64,000 bases of DNA from JACMLX01 sp031374935 (GCA_031374935.1 JANMHB010000025.1:1-64000), one strand, 5' to 3'; counted from the first letter of the stretch, positions 33,901 to 42,114 are shown. Notes: generated from the letters alone by a model not told the origin. Made by a program: numbers and translations.

Positions 33901-36577
33901 TGGTGAGCATGTTGGCACCCATCGCCCCGGCCGATTCGAACGTGGCGGTGCTGCCGGCGGCCGAGACCCAGAATTGCGGCTCCGCTTGCACCGGGCGCGG
34001 CAGGATGCTGACCTGAATATCGTGGCCGGTACCGTTCTTCACCGTGATGGACTCTCCGCGCCAGAGCCGCCGGATCGTCTCCATGCCCTTGTACATGAAC
34101 TCTTTCCGCGTCTCGTAGTTCTGCGGCGCGAGCGCGAAGTCGTTGGCGTGCCATCCCGATGCGAAGGACAGCCCGACCCGACCGTTCGAGAGATTGTCGA
34201 CCACCGACCACTCTTCGGCGACGCGAATCGGGTCGTGCAACGGCAAGACCACGCTGCCGGCGCGAATCTGCAGGTTCGTCGTGATGGCCGCGATGGCCGC
34301 GCTGGTGACGGATGGATTCGGGTACAAGCCCCCGAACGCGTGGAAATGGCGCTCCGGTGTCCAGATGGCGGTGAACCCATGGGTGTCCGCGTACCGCGCG
34401 CCGTCGAGCAGCAGTCGGTAGCGTCCCGTGCCGGACTTGCCGGCGTCGGCGGCAAAATAGAAGAGACTGAACTCGAGCGGCTGCGTGGTGTGCGCCGCCG
34501 AGCGCCGATGCACCGACGCCTTGCTCGACTCATCCTGAATGACGACCTTGAAGCCACGGCCGAGTGTCCAGAACAACTCGAGCACCGAGATGTCGAACGA
34601 GATACTGGTCACGGCAAGCCAGACCCCGGGGGTGGTGCCGATCCGTTCGTCCATGCCGACGAAGAAGTTCGCCACGTTCCGGTGCTCGATCATCACCCCC
34701 TTCGGCCTGCCGGTGGACCCGGAGGTGAAGATCATGTAGGCAAGGTTCGAAGGCGTGGCGGCACAGGCAACGGCGCTCTCACGCCGTCCGTCCTGCAGTG
34801 CGGCACTATCGAGCGACAGCGTCTCCGGGCGGGGGTGCGCGAGGCGCTCAGCCAGCGACGCCTGCGTCAGGATCACGCGTGGGCTGCAGTCCTCCAGCAT
34901 CATGGTGATGCGCGCTTCGGGATAGCCCGGATCGAGTGGAACGTAGGCGCCGCCGGCCTTGAGGGTGGCGAGCAGCGCGACCATCATGTCGATGCCGCGT
35001 TCCATGTAGATGCCAACCAGCACATCGGGCCCCACGCCGCGCTGCTGCAACTGCTCGGCAACGAAGTTGGCCCTGGCGTTCAGCGCCGCATACGTGATCT
35101 CGTCGTTCCGATGGACCAACGCGACGTCCTGTGGGCGCTGGCGGACCTGTTCTTCGAAGAACTGATGCACCAGCGTGGCCGGTACCGGGGCGGCGGTGGC
35201 GTTCCAGGACACCAGCTGCGCGCGCTCGTCGTCCGGCATGCGGCGCAGATCGCCCACCGTGGCCTCGGGCTGCGCCGCGAATGCCTGCAGCGTGGACTCG
35301 AGCCGCGCGATCATCGCCCGGGCACCGCTGTCGTCGATCAGGGCAGGGTAGACACTCAGCTTCAGCTGGAGGGCCTGGCCGTCGTACGCGTACAACGTCA
35401 ACGGATAGTTCGTCTGTTCGATCCACTCGTAGCGGCGCGCGCTCCAGTCTCCGGTCTGCGGAAGGCGCGCGCTGAACTCGACGTCGTTGAAGACGATGAT
35501 CGAGTCGAACAGTGCCTCGCCCTTGGGGATGTCGGCCACCGACTGCACATCGAGCAGGGCGGTTTGTTCGAACGGGCGCATCGCCACCTGTTCGGCGCGG
35601 ACACGCTGCAGGAAGCTGCCCAGCGGCTGCTGTGGCTCGATGCGGACGCGCAGCGGCAGGGTGTTGATGAACATGCCCAGCACGGCATCGGCCTCGGGAA
35701 TCGTCGCGCTGCGGCCCCGCCGCACCACGCCGAACACCACCTCGCTGTCGCCGCCGGAGAAGTCGGAGACGATCAGGCTCCACGCCGCCTGCACCATGGT
35801 GTTCATCGTCACGCCGGCGGCGGTGGCCAGGGTACGCAGCGCGCCGGTCGTCGCTTCGGAGAGTGTGGCCGTCACATCCACCAGCTGACGGTCGGCCGGC
35901 TCGGTCCGCGTCTCGCGCGTCGAGCGATGGAGGATCAGGTTCCGCGACTCGAAGCCGCGCAGCCGGTCGGCGAAGAAGGCCTTGGCCTCCGCGCGGCGCG
36001 CCTCGAGTTCGGGCGCCAGCCAGTTGATGAAATCCGCGTATGCTGGCCGCGCGACCAGTGAGGCGACCTGACCGGCGCAGCGGGCGTCGTAGGCCGCATA
36101 CAGGTCCTGCACGACTGCGGCGAACGAACCACCGTCCAGCAGGATGTGCGGAAAGGTCCAGACCCAGCGGTGATGGGCGTCGCCAAGCCGGAAGACGGCG
36201 ACGCGAAAAAGCGGGCTCTGGGCCAGGTCGAATCCGCGCAACCGATCGTCGCGCAGGTACTTGTCGACTGTCGCCTGCTGCTCAGCGCTCGACACGCCGA
36301 TCAGGTTCGTCTCGACCAGATCAACGGTCACGATCGGCTGGATGACCTGCTGCGGTTCCGGTTGACCATCCCAGCGGAACTGCGTGCGCAGGATCGGGTG
36401 GGCGGCCGCGAGGTCGTGCCAGGCCGCACGGAACGCCTCGACATCGAGAGCTTCGGTCGCCGTCACGACGAGTTGCTGGATGTCGACACCGCTGTGTCTC
36501 GCCTGGACATGATGGAACAGCATGCCTTGTTGCACTGGCGTAAGCGGATACCCAACGATCTCTGACGACGAACTCAC
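30944..36577 (-). CDS. NRPS module C-A(monooxygenase, N-MT inserts)-T, glycine-like code
   Basis: 1877 residues from GTG 36577, chosen because AGGAG lies 5 nt upstream and the C domain follows at once (EIVGYPLTPVQQGMLFHH). C domain: HHxxxDG appears as PHILLDG (second His kept, near 148). A domain: A3 IFTSGSTGRPKG (about 620), A4 SFDISVLELF (about 663). A luciferase-like FMN monooxygenase occupies about 700-1055 (EFSLFYFAADAGKSGTG to FGVDEDIVLASLDGL). A5 NMYGPTETT is near 1138 and A8 near 1246. An N-methyltransferase fills about 1300-1550 (ILSIGCGTGLLLFRLAP). A10 NGKIDRKALP is near 1740, and the T-domain Ser is in DLGANSL (about 1803). Specificity residues read D-I-L-Q-M-G-M-V-W-K, close to the glycine code DILQLGLIWK. 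There is no TE. Confidence 0.93.
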   Translation of the reverse strand: MSSSSEIVGYPLTPVQQGMLFHHVQARHSGVDIQQLVVTATEALDVEAFRAAWHDLAAAHPILRTQFRWDGQPEPQQVIQPIVTVDLVETNLIGVSSAEQQATVDKYLRDDRLRGFDLAQSPLFRVAVFRLGDAHHRWVWTFPHILLDGGSFAAVVQDLYAAYDARCAGQVASLVARPAYADFINWLAPELEARRAEAKAFFADRLRGFESRNLILHRSTRETRTEPADRQLVDVTATLSEATTGALRTLATAAGVTMNTMVQAAWSLIVSDFSGGDSEVVFGVVRRGRSATIPEADAVLGMFINTLPLRVRIEPQQPLGSFLQRVRAEQVAMRPFEQTALLDVQSVADIPKGEALFDSIIVFNDVEFSARLPQTGDWSARRYEWIEQTNYPLTLYAYDGQALQLKLSVYPALIDDSGARAMIARLESTLQAFAAQPEATVGDLRRMPDDERAQLVSWNATAAPVPATLVHQFFEEQVRQRPQDVALVHRNDEITYAALNARANFVAEQLQQRGVGPDVLVGIYMERGIDMMVALLATLKAGGAYVPLDPGYPEARITMMLEDCSPRVILTQASLAERLAHPRPETLSLDSAALQDGRRESAVACAATPSNLAYMIFTSGSTGRPKGVMIEHRNVANFFVGMDERIGTTPGVWLAVTSISFDISVLELFWTLGRGFKVVIQDESSKASVHRRSAAHTTQPLEFSLFYFAADAGKSGTGRYRLLLDGARYADTHGFTAIWTPERHFHAFGGLYPNPSVTSAAIAAITTNLQIRAGSVVLPLHDPIRVAEEWSVVDNLSNGRVGLSFASGWHANDFALAPQNYETRKEFMYKGMETIRRLWRGESITVKNGTGHDIQVSILPRPVQAEPQFWVSAAGSTATFESAGAMGANMLTNMLGQSVADLKERIAAYRAARRKAGHAGNGHVSLMLHTFVGDDIDTVKKLVRDPFMSYLRTSTDLVKQARWEFPAFARKGVEAPRADQSGMDDLSPDDENALMAMAFERYFKTHGLFGTPESCTEMVDTLKEIGVDEVACLVDFGVDEDIVLASLDGLNRLRQLSNTPAITSGGDDFPISVQLRKHAVTHLQCTPSLAQVLLLDTDNSAAFGGLRCLMLGGEALPDTLAARFLAMMPEGRLLNMYGPTETTVWSTTAQIRRGTPVNIGGPIANTQVVLLDRLDRPSPPGALGELCIGGEGVVRGYHARPDLTAERFVMRTIDPGGSPVRLYRTGDLARWQSNGTLVFAGRLDHQLKVRGYRIELGEIENALLAHPDVEQAVVVPREDTAGDKRLIGYVSTRRERVPATGTERTEYWRDIWGQAYAEGSKDVEDVAFNVAGWASSVTGDKLPDAEMKEWVDHTVGRIRELNPKRILSIGCGTGLLLFRLAPTCEAYTGVDYAAPALANIRRGLEEKSLRNVTLVESPAHDLSAIPDGGFDVVVINSVIQYFPTAEYLRQVLRQAIAKLAPGGALFIGDVRSLSLLNAFHTAVVLARTEPTAPLDAVASAVAKRMARESELVIDPQFFEDFASSEPSIDGISVELKHTMASNEMSNFRYDVVLRKASVSQTGVRPTPLSLRAVDASVITTLSGVRDAVEASPSGIRLVGLKNARVIREVRTADLLQQPTAAAGRTIAEIRETVSSETGLDPAEVYALGGGLEVKLKPTPGAPERFDAVFAPRGDGWDQRPVIHRDITVTQESDRALIREPRTQSVATELAGQLTVRLAAALPDYMVPDEIVVLDEMPLTPNGKIDRKALPAPLLSRSAAKSRVAFAPPGNELERKISAVWQELLGHAQLGTSDNFFDLGANSLLMMQANSKLRAALGVPLSLVQMFEHPTIASLAKHLETVAQGDDAGGATAAGQDRAQARREALAHRRAPRASPTH

Positions 36578-36582
36578 GACGG

Positions 36583-36587
36583 CTCCT
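36583..36587 (-). promoter_or_regulatory. Shine-Dalgarno of the NRPS gene
   Basis: AGGAG on the minus strand, 5 nt before the GTG at 36577. It decides the start, since the open frame runs 51 codons further upstream through low-quality sequence. Confidence 0.75.
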
Positions 36588-36917
36588 GGTGCGGAGTTTT
36601 GGACTGTGGCTTGATGGCCGGACGATGCAACGGTGTGCGGGAACCCCTTGAACCATCGACCGGCTCCGGGTCCGACGCAACGGCGGGTCATCCCCGTTTC
36701 GGGGGCAACCGGCCTGTCAGAGAGACGCACGAACGGGCCGCCCGCATCACGATAACACCAATAAGGTTCAGCCCGCTACGACACGATTGCTGATCCGAGA
36801 CGCCTTGGGGGCGTTTCGAGCCCGGATGGCAGGCTGTCGGCGCCTGGCTGGCTCGGAACACGCCTGGCTGGCTCCGAACAGGCTCGGCGCGGCCGGCGCG
36901 CGACCCCGGGCCAGCGA
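36588..36917. other. Intergenic region between GMC gene and NRPS
   Basis: About 330 bp without a convincing gene. It contains a short hairpin (CCCCG-TTT-CGGGG, 36692-36704) and a 20-bp tandem direct repeat (36841-36880). Being unusually long for this region, it probably holds the NRPS promoter, but no clear -35/-10 pair is visible. Confidence 0.5.
36841..36880. repeat. Two 20-bp tandem direct repeats upstream of NRPS
   Basis: Two adjacent 20-bp copies beginning CGCCTGGCTGGCTC and ending GAACA differ at one base (G/C). They lie 38 bp past the GMC stop and about 265 bp upstream of the NRPS start, possibly a regulator-binding site or a simple duplication. Confidence 0.7.
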
Positions 36918-38597
36918 TCAGAGGTTCCGGCGGGTCAGTTCGGCCACGGCGTAGTCGGCCGCGCGTGCCGTCAGTGCCATGTAGGAGAGCGACGGGTTCT
37001 GGCAGGCGGTCGAGACCATGCAGGCGCCATCCGTCACGAAGACGTTCGGGGCATCCCAGACCTGATTGTGCGTGTTCAGCACCGACGATTTCGGATCGCG
37101 GCCCATGCGCGCGGTGCCCATTTCGTGAATGCCCTGGCCAGGCGCATAGCCGTAGTCGAAGGTGGTCACGTCCTTCACGCCGGCCGCAGTCAGCATTTCG
37201 GCCATGTCATTCATCATGTCCACGCGCATCAGGCGCTCGTTCTCGCCGATCTCACAATCGATCTTGAGGACGGGCAGCCCCCATTTGTCCTTGCGCGTCT
37301 CGTCGAGCGAGACATGGTTGGCGTGATTCGGAAGCATTTCGCCGAACGCCGTACCACCGATGGTCCACTGGCCGGGCGTGGCCATCGTGTCCTTGAAATC
37401 ACCGCCGATGCCAAGTTCCGCCACCGCCCGTGACCAATTCTGTCGACTGGCACCGCCTTCATAACCGAAGCCGCGGAGATAGTTGCGCTTGTCGCCCATG
37501 AGGTTTCGGTAGCGCGGGATGTACGAGGGGTTGGGGCGCTGCCCGAATTGGTTTTTGTCGGCATAGCCCTCCACCTTCCCTTCAGCGCCGAGGCGGAAGT
37601 GGTGATCCATGAGGTTGTGCCCGAGTTCTCCGGAAGCGCTGCCAAGTCCACCGGGCCAGATGTCGGTCGCGGAGCGGAGGAGCAGCCAGGTGGAGTTGAG
37701 TGTCGAGGCGCAGAGGAAGATGACGCGCGCGTTGTACTCGGTCGCCGCGTTGGTGACCGCATCGATGACACGCACACCGGAGGCGCGCTTCAGGTTCTTG
37801 TCGTAGATGACCTCACTGACGATGGAGTGCGGCTTGAGGGTGAGGCGTCCGGTGCGCATGGCGGCGGGCAGCGTCGACGACTGCGTGCTGAAGTAGGCGC
37901 CGTACGGGCAACCGAGCCAGCAGGCATCGCGCGACTGGCAGACGCCGCGCCCGGCCAGCGGCTGCGTGAGGTTGGCCGTGCGGCTGGAGATCATGCGCCG
38001 CTGGCCATCGTAGAGTCCAGCGAGCTTGCCGGCGAACATCTCCTCGACGCAGTTCAGCGGCATCACCGGCTGGAACTCGCCATCGGGAAGCTGCGGCAGG
38101 CGTTCGATCGAACCGGCGATGCCAGCGAACTTCTCGACATAGCTGTACCACGGCGCGATGTCGGCGTAGCGAATGGGCCAGTCGATGGCGATGCCGTCTT
38201 TCGCATTCGCCTCGTAGTCGATGTCGCTGAAGCGGAAGCTGCAGCGGCCCCACATCAGTGAGCGGCCACCCACCTGATACCCACGGTACCAGTCGAACCG
38301 CTTCACCTCGGTGTAGGGCGACTCGGCTTCATTGACCCAGAAGTCGGGGTTCTTTTCGTTCAGTGCAAACCGACTGCGTTCGAGCACGGGCCGCGCCGCC
38401 CGCATCGCGCGCGTGCTGCCGCCGCGATGCGGATACTCCCACGGCCCCTTGGTGGCGTTGGGATAGTCCTTGACATGCTCGACGTTGCGTCCGCGTTCCA
38501 GCAACAACACACGCAGGCCCTTCTCCGTCAACTCCTTGGCGGCCCAGCCACCGGCGATGCCGGAGCCGACGACGATTGCATCCCAGTTTTCCGGCAC
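36918..38597 (-). CDS. GMC family FAD-dependent oxidoreductase
   Basis: A 559-residue glucose-methanol-choline oxidoreductase. It has the Rossmann FAD motif AIVVGSGIAGGWAAKELTEK (residues about 8-27), GGRSLMWGRCSFRFSDID, CWLGCPYGAYFSTQSS, HEMGTARMG, and FVTDGACMVSTACQNPSLSY near the C-terminus. Family members oxidise alcohols or sugars; close relatives often work with a small subunit (gluconate 2-dehydrogenase subunit 3), which is absent here. The GTG at 38597 is chosen because GGAGG lies 5 nt upstream. It lies upstream of the NRPS on the same strand but 340 bp away, so a role in that pathway is possible but unproven. Confidence 0.88.
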   Translation of the reverse strand: MPENWDAIVVGSGIAGGWAAKELTEKGLRVLLLERGRNVEHVKDYPNATKGPWEYPHRGGSTRAMRAARPVLERSRFALNEKNPDFWVNEAESPYTEVKRFDWYRGYQVGGRSLMWGRCSFRFSDIDYEANAKDGIAIDWPIRYADIAPWYSYVEKFAGIAGSIERLPQLPDGEFQPVMPLNCVEEMFAGKLAGLYDGQRRMISSRTANLTQPLAGRGVCQSRDACWLGCPYGAYFSTQSSTLPAAMRTGRLTLKPHSIVSEVIYDKNLKRASGVRVIDAVTNAATEYNARVIFLCASTLNSTWLLLRSATDIWPGGLGSASGELGHNLMDHHFRLGAEGKVEGYADKNQFGQRPNPSYIPRYRNLMGDKRNYLRGFGYEGGASRQNWSRAVAELGIGGDFKDTMATPGQWTIGGTAFGEMLPNHANHVSLDETRKDKWGLPVLKIDCEIGENERLMRVDMMNDMAEMLTAAGVKDVTTFDYGYAPGQGIHEMGTARMGRDPKSSVLNTHNQVWDAPNVFVTDGACMVSTACQNPSLSYMALTARAADYAVAELTRRNL

Positions 38598-38602
38598 GAG
38601 TG

Positions 38603-38607
38603 CCTCC
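38603..38607 (-). promoter_or_regulatory. Shine-Dalgarno of the GMC oxidoreductase
   Basis: GGAGG on the minus strand, 5 nt before the GTG at 38597. It supports the GTG over an ATG 28 codons upstream that would give a non-homologous leader. Confidence 0.75.
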
Positions 38608-38724
38608 GTGGTGAGGGGGTGCGCGGACGCGCCGCATGACGCTCGACGTTGAACTTGGCGTGCCACGCACGTCGGCGCCATCTTCCCTGCGGCCCGCCAT
38701 CACCGACCCCTCACGTGTGTCCCA

Positions 38725-39498
38725 ATGCGCCTTCCGGTTGTGTTCTGGACCCTTGCGTCGCTTGTCGCCACCACCAACGGCTGCGATTCGAGGGCATCGC
38801 AACAGTCCGCCGAGGTGGCCGCTGCCCGCGATTCCACCGTCAACCGGCAGCGGAGGGCCGATTCCGTGCTGCGCAATGACTTCGCCAACCTCGCCCGCTA
38901 CCGCGACGCCAATCGCGCGCTCGGCGCGCCTGCTGCGGGTGAGCGTCGGGTGGTCTTCATGGGGAATTCGATCACGGAAGGGTGGGCGTCACTCTTTCCG
39001 GCGATGTTTGCCGGCAAGCCGTACATCGGGCGCGGCGTTGGCGGACAGACGACACCGCAGATGCTGGTGCGCTTTCACGCCGATGTGGTGTCGCTGAAGC
39101 CGGCGGTGGTGGTGATCCTGGCCGGCACGAACGACATCGCCGGCAACACCGGGCCATCGACGAACGAGATGATCCAGGACAACATCGCCGCGATGACCAA
39201 CATCGCGCAGGCGAACGGGATCCGTGTGGTGCTGTCGTCGATTCTTCCGGTGTACGATTACCCGTGGCGCCCCGGTCTGGCACCGGCGCCACGGATCGTC
39301 GCCATCAATACGTGGCTGAAGGCCTATGCCGCACGCGTGGGTGCCGTCTTTGTGGACTATCACGCCGCGATGAAGGACGAGCGCGATGGCTTGCGGTCCG
39401 GCTTGGGCGACGATGGTGTGCATCCGAATGAAGCGGGGTACCGCATCATGGCCTCGCTGGTGGAGCCGGCGATCACGGCTGCGCTGGCGCGACGTTGA
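38725..39498 (+). CDS. Exported SGNH/GDSL-family hydrolase
   Basis: A 257-residue protein with a signal sequence (MRLPVVFWTLASLVATTNGC; a possible but weak lipobox). The SGNH blocks are present: FMGNSITEGW (nucleophile Ser), GRGVGGQTTPQML (Gly), LAGTNDIAGNTGP (Asn) and DDGVHPNEAGYR (catalytic Asp and His). It resembles secreted acetylhydrolases or platelet-activating-factor-acetylhydrolase-like esterases acting on carbohydrate acetyl esters. It is divergent from the GMC gene (128 bp between starts) and 51 bp upstream of the amidohydrolase. Confidence 0.9.
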   Translation: MRLPVVFWTLASLVATTNGCDSRASQQSAEVAAARDSTVNRQRRADSVLRNDFANLARYRDANRALGAPAAGERRVVFMGNSITEGWASLFPAMFAGKPYIGRGVGGQTTPQMLVRFHADVVSLKPAVVVILAGTNDIAGNTGPSTNEMIQDNIAAMTNIAQANGIRVVLSSILPVYDYPWRPGLAPAPRIVAINTWLKAYAARVGAVFVDYHAAMKDERDGLRSGLGDDGVHPNEAGYRIMASLVEPAITAALARR

Positions 39499-39549
39499 GT
39501 GCGTGTGCGAACCGCGTGCTGTCTTCCTGTCACCTCTCGGTCCCGAACC

Positions 39550-41214
39550 ATGCACCGTCTTCGACTGCTCCTGCTCTCCCTCGCGGTGTTCGCGCTTTCC
39601 GCCTGCGTGACCGTTGCCTACTCCGGCCCGCGGCCGACGACGGCCGTCATCAACGCGCGCATCTGGACCGGCGTCAGCGGCCGGCCGTGGGCCGAGGCGC
39701 TCGCGGTCGACAGTGCGGGCAGAATTTCAGCGCTCGGCACGACGGAGCAGATCACCCGGCTGGGCGCGATCGCCGTGATCGATGCCAAGGGACAGATGGT
39801 GGTGCCGGGCTTCATCGACTCGCACGTGCACTTCGTCGACGGCGGGTTCGGACTGGCGTCGGTGCAGCTGCGTGACGCAGCGACGCGGAACGACTTCATC
39901 ACCCGCATTCGCGACCACGCGCGCACGCTGCCGAAAGGCGCCTGGGTGACGAATGGTGACTGGGATCACATGAACTGGGGCGGTGAGCTGCCGCGGCGGG
40001 AGTGGATCGACTCGGTCACCCGCGACAATCCCGTCTGGATCAATCGGCTCGATGGTCACATGAGCCTCGCGAATTCGCTGGCGCTGACGGCCGCCGGCGT
40101 GACGCGCGACGTGCAGGATGTGGCGGGGGGCGAGATCGTGCGTGACGCCGCGGGTGAACTGACCGGTGTGCTGAAAGACAATGCGATGGATCTGGTGGCC
40201 CTCAAGATGCCGATGCCGCCGGCAGCGGTGGAGGATCGCGCGCTGGATGCCGCGATGGAGCATGTGGCGTCGTACGGCGTGACAAGTGTGCACCACATGG
40301 GTTCGTGGAGCGACCTCGCCATCTTCGAGCGGGCGCACGACACGCCGCGGCAGAAGACACGGATCTACGCCGCCATGCCACTGGCCGAGTGGGCGCGCCT
40401 TCGCGATACGGTGGCCGCGCGAGGGCGGGGCGATGACTGGCTGCGCATTGGCGGATTGAAGGGCTTCGTGGACGGATCGCTCGGCTCGCACACGGCGGCG
40501 ATGTTCGAAGGGTTCACTGACAAGCCGGCGGACAAGGGTTTCTTCGTCACGCCGCCAGACAGCCTGTACGCGCGCACGAGTGGCGCCGACAAGGCCGGAC
40601 TGCAGGTGATGGTGCACGCCATCGGTGATCGCGCGATCGCCACGCAGCTCGACATCTTCGCCCGCGTCGCGAAAGAGAACGGGGTGCGCGATCGTCGCTT
40701 TCGCATCGAGCATGCGCAGCATCCCGGGCCGAATGACATTGGGCGTTTCGCACGGCTCGGCGTGATTCCGTCGATGCAACCGTATCATGCCATTGACGAC
40801 GGGCGCTTTGCGGATGGCCTCATTGGCCCGGTGCGCGCCGCACGCACCTACGCCTTCCGATCGCTGCTCGACGCGAGGGCCGCGCTGGCGTTCGGCTCGG
40901 ACTGGTTCGTCGCACCGCCGCGTCCGTTGGAGGGGATCTACGCCGCCGTGACGCGCAGAACGCTCGACGACAAGAATCCGAACGGCTGGGTCCCGGCACA
41001 GAAGATCACCGTCGAGGAAGCGCTGCGTGCGTACACCGCCGGCGGAGCGTACGCTGCCTTCGATGACGGAAATCGTGGAATGCTGTCGATCGGCATGCTG
41101 GCAGACTTCGCGATCCTCGAGCGTGACATCACTGCGATCCCGGTCGCACAGATTCGCGACGTGAAGGTGATGCGCACCGTGGTGGGCGGCCGCACGGTGT
41201 TCGAGCGCAAGTGA
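39550..41214 (+). CDS. Amidohydrolase family (YtcJ-like) lipoprotein
   Basis: A 554-residue metal-dependent amidohydrolase of the YtcJ/amidohydrolase-3 type, starting with a lipoprotein signal (MHRLRLLLLSLAVFALSAC; lipobox LSAC). Ligand-bearing motifs are GFIDSHVHF, MVHAIGDRAI, FRIEHAQHPGP and FGSDWFVAPPRP. The C-terminal beta-sandwich includes GMLSIGMLADFAILERD. It probably hydrolyses an amide, imide or N-acyl bond outside the cytoplasm; the substrate is unknown. The ATG at 39550 gives the lipobox at the right distance; an upstream GTG at 39499 would not. Confidence 0.87.
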   Translation: MHRLRLLLLSLAVFALSACVTVAYSGPRPTTAVINARIWTGVSGRPWAEALAVDSAGRISALGTTEQITRLGAIAVIDAKGQMVVPGFIDSHVHFVDGGFGLASVQLRDAATRNDFITRIRDHARTLPKGAWVTNGDWDHMNWGGELPRREWIDSVTRDNPVWINRLDGHMSLANSLALTAAGVTRDVQDVAGGEIVRDAAGELTGVLKDNAMDLVALKMPMPPAAVEDRALDAAMEHVASYGVTSVHHMGSWSDLAIFERAHDTPRQKTRIYAAMPLAEWARLRDTVAARGRGDDWLRIGGLKGFVDGSLGSHTAAMFEGFTDKPADKGFFVTPPDSLYARTSGADKAGLQVMVHAIGDRAIATQLDIFARVAKENGVRDRRFRIEHAQHPGPNDIGRFARLGVIPSMQPYHAIDDGRFADGLIGPVRAARTYAFRSLLDARAALAFGSDWFVAPPRPLEGIYAAVTRRTLDDKNPNGWVPAQKITVEEALRAYTAGGAYAAFDDGNRGMLSIGMLADFAILERDITAIPVAQIRDVKVMRTVVGGRTVFERK

Positions 41215-41247
41215 TGCCTCACCGCACTGTGGTGCTGGCCCGCTTCG

Positions 41248-42114
41248 TCATCGCAGCAGCGTCGCCGGTGCGTTGTTGCGGCCGTTCTGCGCCAGCCAGA
41301 TGATATCACGGTCATCGGTGGCCATGGCGCAGGGCAGCGCAACGCTGCCAGCCGGCATCGGCCATTCGGCGGTGGCGCCGGTACGCGGGTTCAGATGGCC
41401 GACGAAACCGCGGGAATAGTCGCCCCAGTAGATCTGATCATCCGATGTGATGGCGATGCGACGCGGGCGTGTCCGATCGGTGCCGACTGCGAAGGTCTTG
41501 ATCTGTGCGCTGCCCGGCTCGATGGTGCCGATCTTGTTGGTGCCGAACAGGTCGAACCACGGCTGACCGCGTGAGTCGATCACGATGCCGTACGGCCGCG
41601 TACCCTCACCGGCGCGCCAGAGCCGGAAGCGACCGGTCGCTGGCTCGAATCGGCCGATCACACCGGCGTTCTGGGCGGTGAACCAGGCCACGCCGCTGCG
41701 CTTGTCGAAGATCATGGTGTGCGGATCTCGGACGGTGCTGTCCGGGATCATGTACGTCGTCAGCTTGCCGCTCGCGGGATCGAGCTTCACCAGGCGGTTG
41801 TTGCGATTGCCCGTGAACCAGATCATCCCCTTCTCGACCACGAGGTTGTGCGGGTTGGTACCGGGCTCGATCTCGTAGCGGCGGAACTGATTCGTGCGCG
41901 AGTCGAGGTAGGCGATGTAATTGCCATTCTGTCCGACGAACCACACCCGCCCGTCGGGATCGGCGAATGGGTCTCGCGGCCTCGATTCGGCGCCATACGG
42001 CACGGGCCATTCGCGGGGCTCGCTGACTGAAGCTTGCGCCGCGTTCGGTTGCGCGGAGAGCACGAGCGATCGCGTCAGTGACAGCGCCGTGAGGGCGAAG
42101 ACCGCGATACGCAT
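41248..42114 (-). CDS. Vgb/streptogramin-lyase-like beta-propeller, C-terminus short
   Basis: A 288-residue exported protein (signal MRIAVFALTALSLTRSLVLSA) built of repeated blades such as PDGRVWFVGQNGNYIAYLDS, KGMIWFTGNRNNRLVKLDP and GVAWFTAQNAGVIGRFEPAT. It is related to virginiamycin B lyase, but most such proteins outside resistance loci have no proven lyase activity. The last blade stops at IWLAQNGRNNAPATLLR, where homologues continue with about 40 residues (typically F-D-P then a Trp/Phe-rich strand). The end looks truncated, near the convergent amidohydrolase stop. Confidence 0.75.
   Translation of the reverse strand: MRIAVFALTALSLTRSLVLSAQPNAAQASVSEPREWPVPYGAESRPRDPFADPDGRVWFVGQNGNYIAYLDSRTNQFRRYEIEPGTNPHNLVVEKGMIWFTGNRNNRLVKLDPASGKLTTYMIPDSTVRDPHTMIFDKRSGVAWFTAQNAGVIGRFEPATGRFRLWRAGEGTRPYGIVIDSRGQPWFDLFGTNKIGTIEPGSAQIKTFAVGTDRTRPRRIAITSDDQIYWGDYSRGFVGHLNPRTGATAEWPMPAGSVALPCAMATDDRDIIWLAQNGRNNAPATLLR

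Noticed and set aside
33413..36061. Long plus-strand open frame (about 880 codons) opposite the NRPS
   Set aside because: Codon-position GC in the NRPS frame leaves few stops on the other strand; the translation is His/Arg/Gly-rich and shows no domain, while the NRPS frame has clear motifs.
24077..36600. PKS/NRPS locus as a tRNA-associated genomic island
   Set aside because: The locus lies on the 5' side of tRNA-Ser, not the 3' side where integration normally occurs, and I find no integrase and no repeat of the tRNA 3' end.
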